A stretch of DNA of 64,000 nt from an uncultured Acholeplasmatales bacterium (GTDB lineage: Bacteria > Bacillota_I > Bacilli_A > Acholeplasmatales > Anaeroplasmataceae), in the NCBI GenBank assembly GCA_944324705.1, contig CALUXI010000003.1, positions 1 through 64,000 on the forward strand, read 5' to 3'. Positions 31,001 to 37,746 of this stretch are shown here, one piece after another (positions within the stretch are counted from its first letter, which is position 1; the number at the start of each line of letters is the position of its first letter). Both the position numbers and the translations under genes were made by a program. Below the pieces are notes generated by a model. It was not told where the DNA came from. It searched no databases and saw nothing but the letters and a program-made list of their open reading frames with translations.

Positions 31001-31583
31001 TCGTTAAAGGGATCTTCTTAGAACGATCTAATTCACCATACCAAACATCACGACTACCCATTTCATAATTAATCCAAGCACCACGAGTCGGTATGATTTG
31101 CCCAGCATATTTTACTTCCCCAGTCTTTTTATCTACTTCTTTAGAATAATAAGCTCCTGAAGAACGGACAATTTGTGAAATAATAACTCTTTCTGCCCCA
31201 TTTATAATAAAAGTACCCACTGGTGTCATATAAGGGATATCACCCATAAATAATTCTTTTTCAGTTTGTTCACCAGTCGTTGTTTTTTCTAAACGTACTT
31301 TTACCTTTAATGGACGTGCATAATTGACATCGCGAAGTTTAGATTGAACAATATCATATTTAGGATCTTCAAAATGATAATCATCAAAATAAATCTTTAA
31401 AGCTCCATTAAAAGATTCAATAGGAGATATATCTTCAAGTAATTCCTTTAATCCAACATTAACAAATTGATCAAAAGACTTAGTTTGAATCTCTACTAAA
31501 TCAGGAATTTGTACATCTGTTCTAATCTTAGAATAATTTCTACGTTCTGATTTTTTACCGTATTTAACGATTTTATAATTCAT
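28059..31583 (-). CDS. rpoB: RNA polymerase beta subunit
   Basis: The beta subunit, 1,174 residues, close to the 1,193 of Bacillus. The rifampicin region reads [30 protein letters not shown]: the residue matching E. coli His526 is Gln (local Gln489, codon 30117-30119), and the one matching Pro535 is Thr (local Thr498). The downstream [19 protein letters not shown] block and the C-terminal [18 protein letters not shown] and [17 protein letters not shown] clamp region are normal. It begins with ATG at 31583 behind AGGGGTG and is driven by its own strong promoter, separate from rplJL. The Gln predicts low rifampicin sensitivity, since changes at 526 are classic resistance mutations; that is inference. 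Confidence 0.97.
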   Translation of the reverse strand: [1174 protein letters not shown]

Positions 31584-31606
31584 AAATACACCCCTTTAAG
31601 TATTAA

Positions 31607-31640
31607 AAATGGCTGTCAAGGCGCACTAACCCCACCATTT
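31607..31640 (-). promoter_or_regulatory. Stem-loop in the rpoB leader
   Basis: The rpoB transcript leader (about 70 bases) contains complementary arms AAATGG and CCATTT (31635-31640 and 31607-31612) around a G/C-richer 22-base loop. No T-tract follows, so it is not a terminator. Function is unknown. Confidence 0.4.
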
Positions 31641-31652
31641 ATGCATTTTAAA

Positions 31653-31681
31653 ATTATACTTCACAATTGCAAATTAGTCAA
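31653..31681 (-). promoter_or_regulatory. rpoB: Strong rpoB promoter
   Basis: TTGACT and a perfect TATAAT with a 17-base spacer on the minus strand, immediately after the ybxB terminator. It makes rpoBC transcription independent of the ribosomal protein genes. Confidence 0.85.
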
Positions 31682-31699
31682 TATTATCACAATAAAAAG

Positions 31700-31743
31700 A
31701 TATAAAAAAGGTTATTTTATAGCTTGAATTATAAAATAACCTT
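31700..31743 (-). terminator. Terminator of ybxB, inside its last codons
   Basis: A perfect 14-bp stem (arms 31708-31721 and 31730-31743, 8-base loop) is followed on the minus strand by TTTTTTATA. The gene's last ten codons and stop (31712) form the stem. Confidence 0.85.
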
Positions 31744-32302
31744 TATCTTTATTTAGAATATTAACTTCTTTAAATAATTCTTTTAAATACTTTAGTGTAC
31801 TATCTTTACCTTGTTTCTTTTGAATAACTATATCTAATTCACCATTTACTATTAAATAATCATAAGATTCTTTATATAAATTAAATACCACTTCCTTACC
31901 GGCTCTAATCGGTGGATTTAGTATAATTTGACTAAAAGATATATTAGGAACATTTTCAAACATATCTCCGCTATAAATATTTAAACTTACATTATTTAAT
32001 TTAGCATTTTCTTTAGTTAAAGATACAGCTCTTTCATTAATATCGGTAGCATAAACTTCTTTATTAGTTAAACTTTTAATAACAATACCTACTACACCAT
32101 AACCACAACATAAATCTAAAATAGGATAATTAAGTTCATTAATTTTAATACTTTTTAATAATAAGTTAGTACCAAAATCTACATAATCGCGAGAAAATAC
32201 CCCGTGATCCGTTTTAAATCTAAATATTTTATTATTAAAATTATATTTAATTTCTTTAGGTTCAGATAATACATCCGGATTTTTACTATAATAATGTGAC
32301 AT
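31712..32302 (-). CDS. ybxB: RsmC-like class I SAM-dependent methyltransferase (YbxB)
   Basis: A 196-residue single-domain methyltransferase of the RsmC/methyltransferase-small family. The SAM-binding loop is LDLCCGYGVVGI (about 62-73), and the catalytic-type motif is NPPIRAGK (about 128-135), typical of enzymes that methylate exocyclic amino groups in rRNA. Its place between rplL and rpoB is that of Bacillus ybxB, supporting a ribosomal target. The start at 32302 sits just after the rplL terminator and has no clear Shine-Dalgarno, so it may depend on read-through and be weakly translated. The C-terminal codons double as a terminator stem. The exact rRNA base is unknown. Confidence 0.88.
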   Translation of the reverse strand: MSHYYSKNPDVLSEPKEIKYNFNNKIFRFKTDHGVFSRDYVDFGTNLLLKSIKINELNYPILDLCCGYGVVGIVIKSLTNKEVYATDINERAVSLTKENAKLNNVSLNIYSGDMFENVPNISFSQIILNPPIRAGKEVVFNLYKESYDYLIVNGELDIVIQKKQGKDSTLKYLKELFKEVNILNKDKGYFIIQAIK

Positions 32303-32312
32303 AATTACGAAA

Positions 32313-32336
32313 GAAAAAGCCTAGTTTCCTAGGCTT
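32313..32336 (-). terminator. Terminator/attenuator between rplL and ybxB
   Basis: An 8-bp perfect stem (AAGCCTAG/CTAGGCTT, 32317-32336) with a GAAA loop on the transcript and a TTTCTTTC tail. Its core CTAGGAAACTAG is the same as in the terminator at 4049-4066. Confidence 0.85.
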
Positions 32337-32340
32337 ATAA

Positions 32341-32712
32341 TTACTTAACTTCTACTTCAGCGCCAGCTGCAACTAATTTTTCTTTAATTTCATCAGCTTC
32401 AGCTTTAGAAACTTTTTCTTTAATTGGTTTTGGTGCATTATCAACTAAATCTTTAGATTCTTTTAAACCTAAACCAGTGATTTCTTTAACAACTTTAATT
32501 ACACCTAATTTAGAAGCACCAGCAGCTTTTAAAATTACATCAAATTCAGTTTGTTCAGCAGCACCAGCAGCACCAGCAACAGGAGCAGCAGCAGCAACTG
32601 CACTTGGATCAATACCAAATTCTTCTTTCATAGCATCAACTAATTCTTTTACTTCAAGAATAGTCATTTCTTTTAATGATTCAATAAATGTTTCTTTTGT
32701 TAACTTAGCCAT
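32341..32712 (-). CDS. rplL: Ribosomal protein L7/L12
   Basis: The multimeric stalk protein of the 50S subunit, 123 residues, which recruits and stimulates the translation GTPases. Layout is standard: N-terminal dimerisation helices (1-35), an Ala/Pro/Gly hinge (about 37-52) and a C-terminal factor-binding domain with [18 protein letters not shown]. It starts at ATG 32712 behind AGGAGG, 24 bases after rplJ, and ends at a strong terminator. It is therefore the last main gene of the rplKAJL unit. Confidence 0.97.
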   Translation of the reverse strand: MAKLTKETFIESLKEMTILEVKELVDAMKEEFGIDPSAVAAAAPVAGAAGAAEQTEFDVILKAAGASKLGVIKVVKEITGLGLKESKDLVDNAPKPIKEKVSKAEADEIKEKLVAAGAEVEVK

Positions 32713-32736
32713 TGTAAATTTCCTCCTATATTATAA

Positions 32737-33237
32737 TTAATTTGCGGCTTGTTCATGTTCTTCCACATATAAATTCAATGCAACTGCTAAATTTCTTACA
32801 GTACCTAACATACCAGCAGCTAATTGAGTTAATAATGTTTCGTATGATGGAAGTTTTGATAATTCTTCTAATTGTTCTACGCTATAAATAGCGCCATCAA
32901 CTACACCTGAAACAACTTCAACACATTTGTTTTCTTTAGCAAAATCATAAATTTGTTTTGCTGGTGCAACCATATCCTCAGCAGCAAAAGCAATAGCAAT
33001 TGGGCCTGACATAGCATCAGCGAAATCGTTATAGCCTAATTCACTAGCAGCTCTACGAGTGATGTTGTTTTTAATGATAGCAACTTCACAACCATTAGAA
33101 CGCATATTTCTTCTTAATTGTTGGAATTTTTCAACTGTTAAGCCTTGATATTTAAAAGCCACAACAGCTTTAGAACCCTTCATTTTTTCAACTAAGTCAG
33201 CTACTAAGGCTTTCTTTTGTTCAATTGAACTGTTCAT
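32737..33237 (-). CDS. rplJ: Ribosomal protein L10
   Basis: The stalk base protein of 166 residues that binds 23S rRNA and carries L7/L12 dimers. The N-terminal RNA-binding domain (KGSKAVVAFKYQGLTVEKFQ) and the C-terminal helix for L7/L12 are present. It starts at ATG 33237 with an ACGGAGGTG ribosome site. Its own leader carries an L10-binding element (see 33238-33352), so the rplJL pair is likely autoregulated by L10(L12)4 as in other bacteria. Confidence 0.96.
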   Translation of the reverse strand: MNSSIEQKKALVADLVEKMKGSKAVVAFKYQGLTVEKFQQLRRNMRSNGCEVAIIKNNITRRAASELGYNDFADAMSGPIAIAFAAEDMVAPAKQIYDFAKENKCVEVVSGVVDGAIYSVEQLEELSKLPSYETLLTQLAAGMLGTVRNLAVALNLYVEEHEQAAN

Positions 33238-33352
33238 TTTACACCTCCGTAAAAATTTAAAAAATCTTCTCTACCGCATAGTAAAGAAGATTTAATCTTT
33301 AACTACCTCGGTAGAAATTAAGTGCTTAAGCACACCTACTGTCTTAGGTTAA
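33238..33352 (-). promoter_or_regulatory. L10 (rplJ) leader with attenuator hairpin
   Basis: The 115-base rplA-rplJ gap reads, on the minus strand, AGACAGTAGGTG ... TTAATTTCTACCGAGGTAG, which matches the conserved ribosomal protein L10 leader. After it, AAATCTTCT (33285-33293) can pair with AGAAGATTT (33262-33270), followed by TTTAAATTTTTA, an intrinsic-terminator-like arm just before the ribosome site. L10 binding would favour stopping. That mechanism is known for the family; here it is inferred from the pattern. Confidence 0.8.
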
Positions 33353-34054
33353 TTATTTACCTGTAGATGCAATAGTATCTGGGTTAACTTTAACACCAGG
33401 ACCCATTGTAGAAGCTACAGAAACATTTTTAATGTATGCACCCTTTACAGTTGAAGGGCGAACTCTCATTAAAGTATCATAAACAGCTCTTAAGTTTTGA
33501 GCTAACTTTTCAGCACCAAATGATACTTTACCGATAGTCATTTGAATATTACCTACTTTATCAGGACGATATTCAACTTTACCGTTTTTAATCTCTTTGA
33601 TAGCTTTAGCTACATCCATAGTAACTGTACCAGTTTTAGGGTTTGGCATTAAACCTTTAGGACCTAAAATACGACCTAAACGACCTAATTCACCCATCAT
33701 ATCTGGTGTAGCAACAATAATATCAAAATCAAACCAACCTTGTTGAATCTTTTGGATGTATTCTGAATCGCCAACATAATCAGCGCCAGCATCCTTAGCT
33801 TCTTGTTGTTTTGCACCACGGCATAATACTAAAACACGACGAGTTTTACCTGTACCATTAGGTAACACGATAGCACCACGGATGTTTTGTTCAGCTTTAC
33901 GTGGATCAAGATTTAAACGGAATGCTACATCAACAGAAGCGTCAAATTTGACGATTGATGTTTTGCAAGCTAAATCTAAAGCTTCTAAGGCGTTATAAGC
34001 TTTATTTACATCAATTAACTTAACGGCTTCTTGGTATTTCTTTCCTCTCTTCAT
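33353..34054 (-). CDS. rplA: Ribosomal protein L1
   Basis: L1, 233 residues, the full normal length, forms the mobile L1 stalk on 23S rRNA and represses its own mRNA. Conserved blocks are [40 protein letters not shown] and the ending [18 protein letters not shown]. It starts with ATG at 34054 after TAGGAGG. It is separated from rplK by 71 bases that contain a copy of the 23S L1-binding sequence, so L1 probably controls both genes. Confidence 0.97.
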   Translation of the reverse strand: MKRGKKYQEAVKLIDVNKAYNALEALDLACKTSIVKFDASVDVAFRLNLDPRKAEQNIRGAIVLPNGTGKTRRVLVLCRGAKQQEAKDAGADYVGDSEYIQKIQQGWFDFDIIVATPDMMGELGRLGRILGPKGLMPNPKTGTVTMDVAKAIKEIKNGKVEYRPDKVGNIQMTIGKVSFGAEKLAQNLRAVYDTLMRVRPSTVKGAYIKNVSVASTMGPGVKVNPDTIASTGK

Positions 34055-34070
34055 ATTTTTCCTCCTAAAA

Positions 34071-34097
34071 TGTGGTTAAGCGGGAATTTCCTCCCAC
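34071..34097 (-). promoter_or_regulatory. 23S-like L1-binding site before rplA
   Basis: The transcript contains GTGGGAGGAAATTCCCGC then TTAACCACA. GTGGGAGG is the core of the 23S rRNA L1-binding helix, and it pairs here with the CCAC downstream. It lies 17-43 bases before rplA. Confidence 0.65.
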
Positions 34098-34125
34098 AAA
34101 TTTAGGCTGTATAAACAACCTTTAA

Positions 34126-34551
34126 TTAATCTTCAACTGTGATGCCCATGTTACGAGCAGTACCAGCGATGATCTTAGTTGCCGCTTCGATGTCATTAGC
34201 ATTTAAGTCAGGCATTTTCATTTTTGCAATTTCTTCTGCTTTAGCTTTAGAAATTTTTGCAACAATGTTCTTCTTAGCGTTGCTTGAACCCTTATCAATA
34301 CCAGCTGCTTTCTTTAATAAATCAGAAGCTGGTGGAGTTTTAACAACAAATGTGAAAGAACGGTCTTCATATACAGAAATTACTACTGGTAGAACATATC
34401 CCATTTTGTCTTTAGTTTGATCATTGAATTGTGAACAAAAGCCTGGGATATTAACGCCTGCCTGTCCTAATGCTGGACCGACTGGAGGCGCTGGATTAGC
34501 TTTACCGGCTTGAATCTGTAATTTAACTACTTTAACTACTTTCTTAGCCAT
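34126..34551 (-). CDS. rplK: Ribosomal protein L11
   Basis: L11, the GTPase-centre protein of the large subunit. The start is ATG 34551, not the in-frame ATG at 34572: AAGGAGG lies 7 bases before it and it gives 141 residues, the family norm. The N-terminal [22 protein letters not shown] linker with the proline helix and the C-terminal rRNA-binding domain ending [10 protein letters not shown] are intact. It is first of the rplK-rplA-rplJ-rplL unit, behind a strong promoter and an L1-type leader. Confidence 0.97.
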   Translation of the reverse strand: MAKKVVKVVKLQIQAGKANPAPPVGPALGQAGVNIPGFCSQFNDQTKDKMGYVLPVVISVYEDRSFTFVVKTPPASDLLKKAAGIDKGSSNAKKNIVAKISKAKAEEIAKMKMPDLNANDIEAATKIIAGTARNMGITVED

Positions 34552-34572
34552 TTTATTTCCTCCTTCTTTCAA

Positions 34573-34606
34573 TGATGTGGTTAAACGGTATTAACCTCCC
34601 ACTGAC
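34573..34606 (-). promoter_or_regulatory. 23S-like L1-binding site before rplK
   Basis: The leader transcript holds GTGGGAGGTTAATACCG and then TTAACCACATCA, the same layout as the site before rplA. It lies within the 5' leader of rplK, downstream of its promoter. Confidence 0.65.
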
Positions 34607-34627
34607 ACTTTAAATACGTGCTATGAA

Positions 34628-34656
34628 ATTATAGCAAACAAATAATCCATATGCAA
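34628..34656 (-). promoter_or_regulatory. Promoter of rplK-rplA-rplJ-rplL
   Basis: TTGCAT and a perfect TATAAT separated by 17 bases on the minus strand, preceded by the terminator of the upstream small gene. Confidence 0.82.
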
Positions 34657-34675
34657 GTAATTTTTTATCTTTTTT

Positions 34676-34703
34676 TAATAAAAAAATCCTACATAAAGTA
34701 GGA
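34676..34703 (-). terminator. Terminator of the BofA-like gene
   Basis: Arms TCCTAC (34687-34692) and GTAGGA (34698-34703) with a 5-base loop, followed on the minus strand by TTTTTTTATT. Confidence 0.8.
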
Positions 34704-34709
34704 CTAAAA

Positions 34710-34967
34710 TTAAATTATAAAACTAACGATTAACATTATAATTACACCTGGTATACCAAAGATACCAACTATTAAACCGCTCCACCATTCTAATGGTATT
34801 TCAACTCCTGGAATAAGGTTTAATAAATATATAACTATAATACCAACAACAATATTAATAATTAACTTTAATAAAGTTTTTAAACTGAATTTTAAAATTT
34901 TAAATAAAATAAACAAAACCAAAATAATGATAAGCCCAAAAATTAAGGGACTAAATTGACCAAACAC
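34710..34967 (-). CDS. BofA-family small membrane protein
   Basis: A small integral membrane protein with at least two hydrophobic stretches and a conserved end, WSGLIVGIFGIPGVIIML, that matches the pro-sigma-K processing inhibitor BofA family. I chose GTG 34967 (85 residues) over GTG 34976: AGGGG is 8 bases before the former and abuts the latter. In Bacillus, BofA restrains the SpoIVFB protease in sporulation; nothing else here suggests sporulation, and BofA-like proteins occur in non-sporing Bacilli, so its role is open. It stands between the nusG and rplK units. A TATAAT lies near 34990 without a good -35. Confidence 0.7.
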   Translation of the reverse strand: MFGQFSPLIFGLIIILVLFILFKILKFSLKTLLKLIINIVVGIIVIYLLNLIPGVEIPLEWWSGLIVGIFGIPGVIIMLIVSFII

Positions 34968-35005
34968 GTTAAACACCCCTCTTTTATATTATACTCATTA
35001 AAAAG

Positions 35006-35032
35006 AGAAAAAGCCAGCCCCTAAAGCTGACT
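35006..35032 (-). terminator. Terminator of the rlmB-nusG operon
   Basis: GCCAGC (35013-35018) and GCTGAC (35026-35031) pair with one G-U, followed on the minus strand by TTTTTCTCTTTTT. The stop codon at 35021 lies in the loop. Confidence 0.75.
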
Positions 35033-35263
35033 ATTGTTTTTCTTAAAGAAATTTAAACAAAAATATAATATCAATACTATTAAAGCATATATTAATGATA
35101 AATGTAAAACTACCTTATCATTAATAATTGAATAGACAATATCAAAACGTTCATAGTTATAAGCATTACTTTCAATAAGAGGTCTAATTATTTGACATAT
35201 ATCACTGACAACAAGAGCGAAAAACACCAAAATAACTATTCTTTTTCTAATTGCACTAAGCAA
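35021..35263 (-). CDS. Small two-helix membrane protein of unknown function
   Basis: An 80-residue protein with two hydrophobic helices (about 8-26 and 53-72), a short loop between them and a basic end (FFKKNNSQL). I do not recognise it. Its start overlaps the last 8 bases of nusG, which argues for translational coupling and a real gene, and a terminator follows directly. It is the last gene of the rlmB-sigma-rpmG-secE-nusG unit. A link to SecE/Sec translocation is possible by position only. Confidence 0.55.
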   Translation of the reverse strand: MLSAIRKRIVILVFFALVVSDICQIIRPLIESNAYNYERFDIVYSIINDKVVLHLSLIYALIVLILYFCLNFFKKNNSQL

Positions 35264-35825
35264 GCTTTCTCACCTGTTCAAAACGTAATTCATTTGGTGT
35301 AGCACGACCAAATAATTCAATCATAACTACAACTTCTTCTTTTTCTTCATTAATTGAAGCTACAACTCCTGTTTGACCAATAAATGGACCACCTACAACT
35401 TCAACTTGATCGCCAACATTAATATCAAATACTGGTTTTTCAATTAATCCAATCTTTTGTAAGATTCTATTCATTTCATCTTGAGGAATAGGTACTGGTT
35501 TTGTACCATGACCAGATGAACCTAAGAAACCTGTAACTTTAGGTGTATTACGAATAATAAACCAAGTATTATCATCAATTTCTTTTTCTACTTCCATTTC
35601 TAAGAAAATATAACCAGGATAAACTTTGGTAACTTTAACTTTTTTGTTGCCTTTCTTATCATAAGCCGGTTTACCATTCTTATCTAAAACTTCTTCAGTT
35701 TGATCTGGTGCTAGGATTTGATATATTTTATTAGCTAAGCCCATTGAATCTTTACGAGAAATTAAATCATCAACCACACTATTTTCATAACCAGAATAAG
35801 TTTGTACTACATACCATCGTTTCAT
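35256..35825 (-). CDS. nusG: Transcription elongation/termination factor NusG
   Basis: NusG, 189 residues. The NGN domain (MKRWYVVQTYSGYEN, VYPGYIFLEM, WFIIRNTPKVTGFLGS) binds RNA polymerase, and the C-terminal KOW domain (VGDQVEVVGGPFIGQTGVV) contacts Rho or ribosomal protein S10. About 20 extra basic residues (near 48-66, NGKPAYDKKGNKKVK) sit in the NGN loop. It lies 7 bases after secE, as in nearly all bacteria. Confidence 0.97.
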   Translation of the reverse strand: MKRWYVVQTYSGYENSVVDDLISRKDSMGLANKIYQILAPDQTEEVLDKNGKPAYDKKGNKKVKVTKVYPGYIFLEMEVEKEIDDNTWFIIRNTPKVTGFLGSSGHGTKPVPIPQDEMNRILQKIGLIEKPVFDINVGDQVEVVGGPFIGQTGVVASINEEKEEVVVMIELFGRATPNELRFEQVRKLA

Positions 35826-35832
35826 ATTCTAA

Positions 35833-36243
35833 TTACCCCATTATACTCTCTAATACTACCGTAATAAACATATCATATAATAAGAATAATAATGCTAAAA
35901 CAATGATGAAAATAAATACTCTTACTACATTACCAAAATATTTACGACCTTTTAACCAAGTAACTTTCTTAATTTCTGGTACTGCAGGTTTAAAGAACGG
36001 ATAAACTGCATAAATTAAAGCTAAAGCACCAAATGCTACCATAATCCAAGCAAAAATATTAGAAATAGGGCCAATTAAGAATGCATCTTCAGATATTGTA
36101 ATTGTATTAGTAAGAATTAAAACCCCTAACATTAATACAACTAAAGAAATAAAGAAGAAAACATAACTTTCCCACTTATAATCTTTACTTAAAATTTCTA
36201 ATAATTTTGATTTCTTTTCAACTTGTTTTTCTTTAATAGCCAT
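35833..36243 (-). CDS. secE: Preprotein translocase subunit SecE, three-helix form
   Basis: SecE clamps SecY in the translocase. The essential C-terminal part is typical: PEIKKVTWLKGRKYFGNVVR and then a membrane helix. At 136 residues it is about twice the usual Firmicute length (about 60): residues about 25-90 add two more hydrophobic helices, a layout known from enterobacterial SecE. Located between rpmG and nusG, which confirms the assignment. Confidence 0.92.
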   Translation of the reverse strand: MAIKEKQVEKKSKLLEILSKDYKWESYVFFFISLVVLMLGVLILTNTITISEDAFLIGPISNIFAWIMVAFGALALIYAVYPFFKPAVPEIKKVTWLKGRKYFGNVVRVFIFIIVLALLFLLYDMFITVVLESIMG

Positions 36244-36255
36244 ATAATCACCCTT

Positions 36256-36405
36256 TTATTTAGTTTCTTTATGTATTGTATACTTATTGCACTTAGGACA
36301 AAATTTTTTAATCTCCAAACGTTCATTTTCTTTTTGTGGACTTTTTGTAGTCGTATAATTTCGACTTAAACATTCTTCACAAATTAAAATAACTTTTTTT
36401 CTCAT
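36256..36405 (-). CDS. rpmG: Ribosomal protein L33, zinc form
   Basis: A 49-residue L33 that is easily missed for its size. It starts with [17 protein letters not shown] and has paired CxxC motifs (CEEC near 9-12, CPKC near 36-39), the zinc-binding C+ form. ATG 36405 follows AAAGGTGG. It is 12 bases before secE and 50 bases after the sigma factor gene, the position of rpmGB in Bacillus. Confidence 0.93.
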   Translation of the reverse strand: MRKKVILICEECLSRNYTTTKSPQKENERLEIKKFCPKCNKYTIHKETK

Positions 36406-36454
36406 AATAAAAAACCACCTTTATAGTGTCTTATTAATTCTACACATTTTTAAG

Positions 36455-36970
36455 CTATAAGTCAAACTGTAATCTTAATATTTCTTTTATTTTTTTTAAA
36501 TCTGCATATATTTTAGCCGGTTTAACTTCTAACATCCTAGCTAAATCATTAACTGAAGTTCTATAAAAGAAAATTTCTTCATAAATTTTTTGTAAATATG
36601 AATCCTTTAATATAGTACCATATTCTTTAATTTTTTCTTTAAATCTATTTTGATCTACTAAATCTAAATCATCCATAATGACTTCATCAGTTTGAATTTG
36701 CTTATGATAGCGCCATAACCTTCTTTCTAATATTAAATTGAAAAAAGACCAAAAACTTTTATTATATTTACTATCATAAACCATTAAAGCTTTAGTAAGT
36801 AATAATAAACCTTCTTGAACACAATCATCAATAAAATAACTCTTAAATCCTAACTTATGAGCTTTAATTCTTATAAAATTACTATATTTGCGATACATAA
36901 GGTTTAAGGCTAGTTCATTACCTTCTTTAATCAAATAAATTAATTCGTAATCATTCCAGCCTAAATACAT
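36455..36970 (-). CDS. Sigma-70 family factor in the sigH position
   Basis: A 171-residue sigma factor. Region 2 is clear (DDCVQEGLLLLTKALMVYDS, FWSFFNLILERRL), followed by a short linker and a divergent region-4 helix-turn-helix (SVNDLARMLEVKPAKIYADLKKI). It is shorter than Bacillus SigH (218) but holds the sigH place between rlmB and rpmG. The yacP gene that normally stands between rlmB and sigH is absent. A role in an alternative regulon is likely; which one cannot be told. Start ATG 36970 follows AAGGGTGG. Confidence 0.82.
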   Translation of the reverse strand: MYLGWNDYELIYLIKEGNELALNLMYRKYSNFIRIKAHKLGFKSYFIDDCVQEGLLLLTKALMVYDSKYNKSFWSFFNLILERRLWRYHKQIQTDEVIMDDLDLVDQNRFKEKIKEYGTILKDSYLQKIYEEIFFYRTSVNDLARMLEVKPAKIYADLKKIKEILRLQFDL

Positions 36971-36980
36971 TCTTCCACCC

Positions 36981-37667
36981 TTATTTAAATTTTTCCATTA
37001 AAATACCAGCACTAACTGAAGCATTTAAACTATTGACATGGCCTTGCATTGCAATACTAACAACATAATCTGATTCTTTAATGATTGTTTTACTTATTCC
37101 AAAACCTTCACTACCAATAACTAAAGCTATATTTCTATCCTTAGATATATCTTCAACTTTAGCATTGCCGTATGCTTCTGCACTAACAATCCAATAATTA
37201 TTTTCTTTTAATAATCTAATTGCATTATTTAAACTATTAACATAACAAATTGGCACAAACTCTAATGCCCCTGTCGAAACATGAGCTACTACAGGACTAA
37301 TAGGTACACTTCTATTTTTCCCTAAAATAATCCCCTTAAAACCAAAGGCATCTGCTGATCTAATAATAGCCCCAAAATTTTGAGGATCATTAATTCCATC
37401 TAAAATTAAAACTCTTTTATTTTCTTCTTCATTAAAGAAATATGTTAAATCATAAGTTTTATAATCTTCTCTAATAGCTCCAATACCTTGGTGATTTAGC
37501 CCAAACATTCTTTCTAAATTACTTTTATCAGTTATATGATATTTTAAATTATTTTCTTCTAATATTTGTTTTAATTTATAGTCACTACCATCAAAATATA
37601 TTTCTTTTAATGGTGATTTATTTAAAATTGCTGCCCTAACACAGTTTTTACCATATATTTTAATCAT
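36981..37667 (-). CDS. rlmB: 23S rRNA (guanosine-2'-O-)-methyltransferase RlmB/TrmH family
   Basis: A SPOUT-fold 2'-O-methyltransferase of 228 residues; RlmB modifies a peptidyl-transferase-loop guanosine in 23S rRNA. The three TrmH motifs are present: NFGAIIRSADAFG, LVIGSEGFGIS and HVNSLNASVSAGIL. The N-terminal substrate-binding domain (IYGKNCVRAAI) is also there. It heads the rlmB-sigma-rpmG-secE-nusG unit with its own promoter; GAGG precedes the ATG. Confidence 0.92.
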   Translation of the reverse strand: MIKIYGKNCVRAAILNKSPLKEIYFDGSDYKLKQILEENNLKYHITDKSNLERMFGLNHQGIGAIREDYKTYDLTYFFNEEENKRVLILDGINDPQNFGAIIRSADAFGFKGIILGKNRSVPISPVVAHVSTGALEFVPICYVNSLNNAIRLLKENNYWIVSAEAYGNAKVEDISKDRNIALVIGSEGFGISKTIIKESDYVVSIAMQGHVNSLNASVSAGILMEKFK

Positions 37668-37693
37668 TTTATGCCTCGCTTTTTTCCAAATTG

Positions 37694-37722
37694 ATTATAA
37701 CAAAATCAATACTATTTAACAA
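37694..37722 (-). promoter_or_regulatory. Promoter of the rlmB-nusG operon
   Basis: TTGTTA and a perfect TATAAT with a 17-base spacer on the minus strand, 27 bases before the rlmB start. Confidence 0.75.
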
Positions 37723-37746
37723 CAAAAAAAGCCAAAAAGGCTTTTT
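37720..37746 (-). terminator. Terminator of the P-type ATPase gene
   Basis: AAAAAGCC and GGCTTTTT arms (37726-37746) with a 5-base A/T loop and a long T run on the minus strand. Confidence 0.8.

Noticed and set aside
32477-32740. Plus-strand frame opposite rplL
   Set aside because: It mirrors the Ala-rich hinge and helices of L7/L12 and has no start signals.
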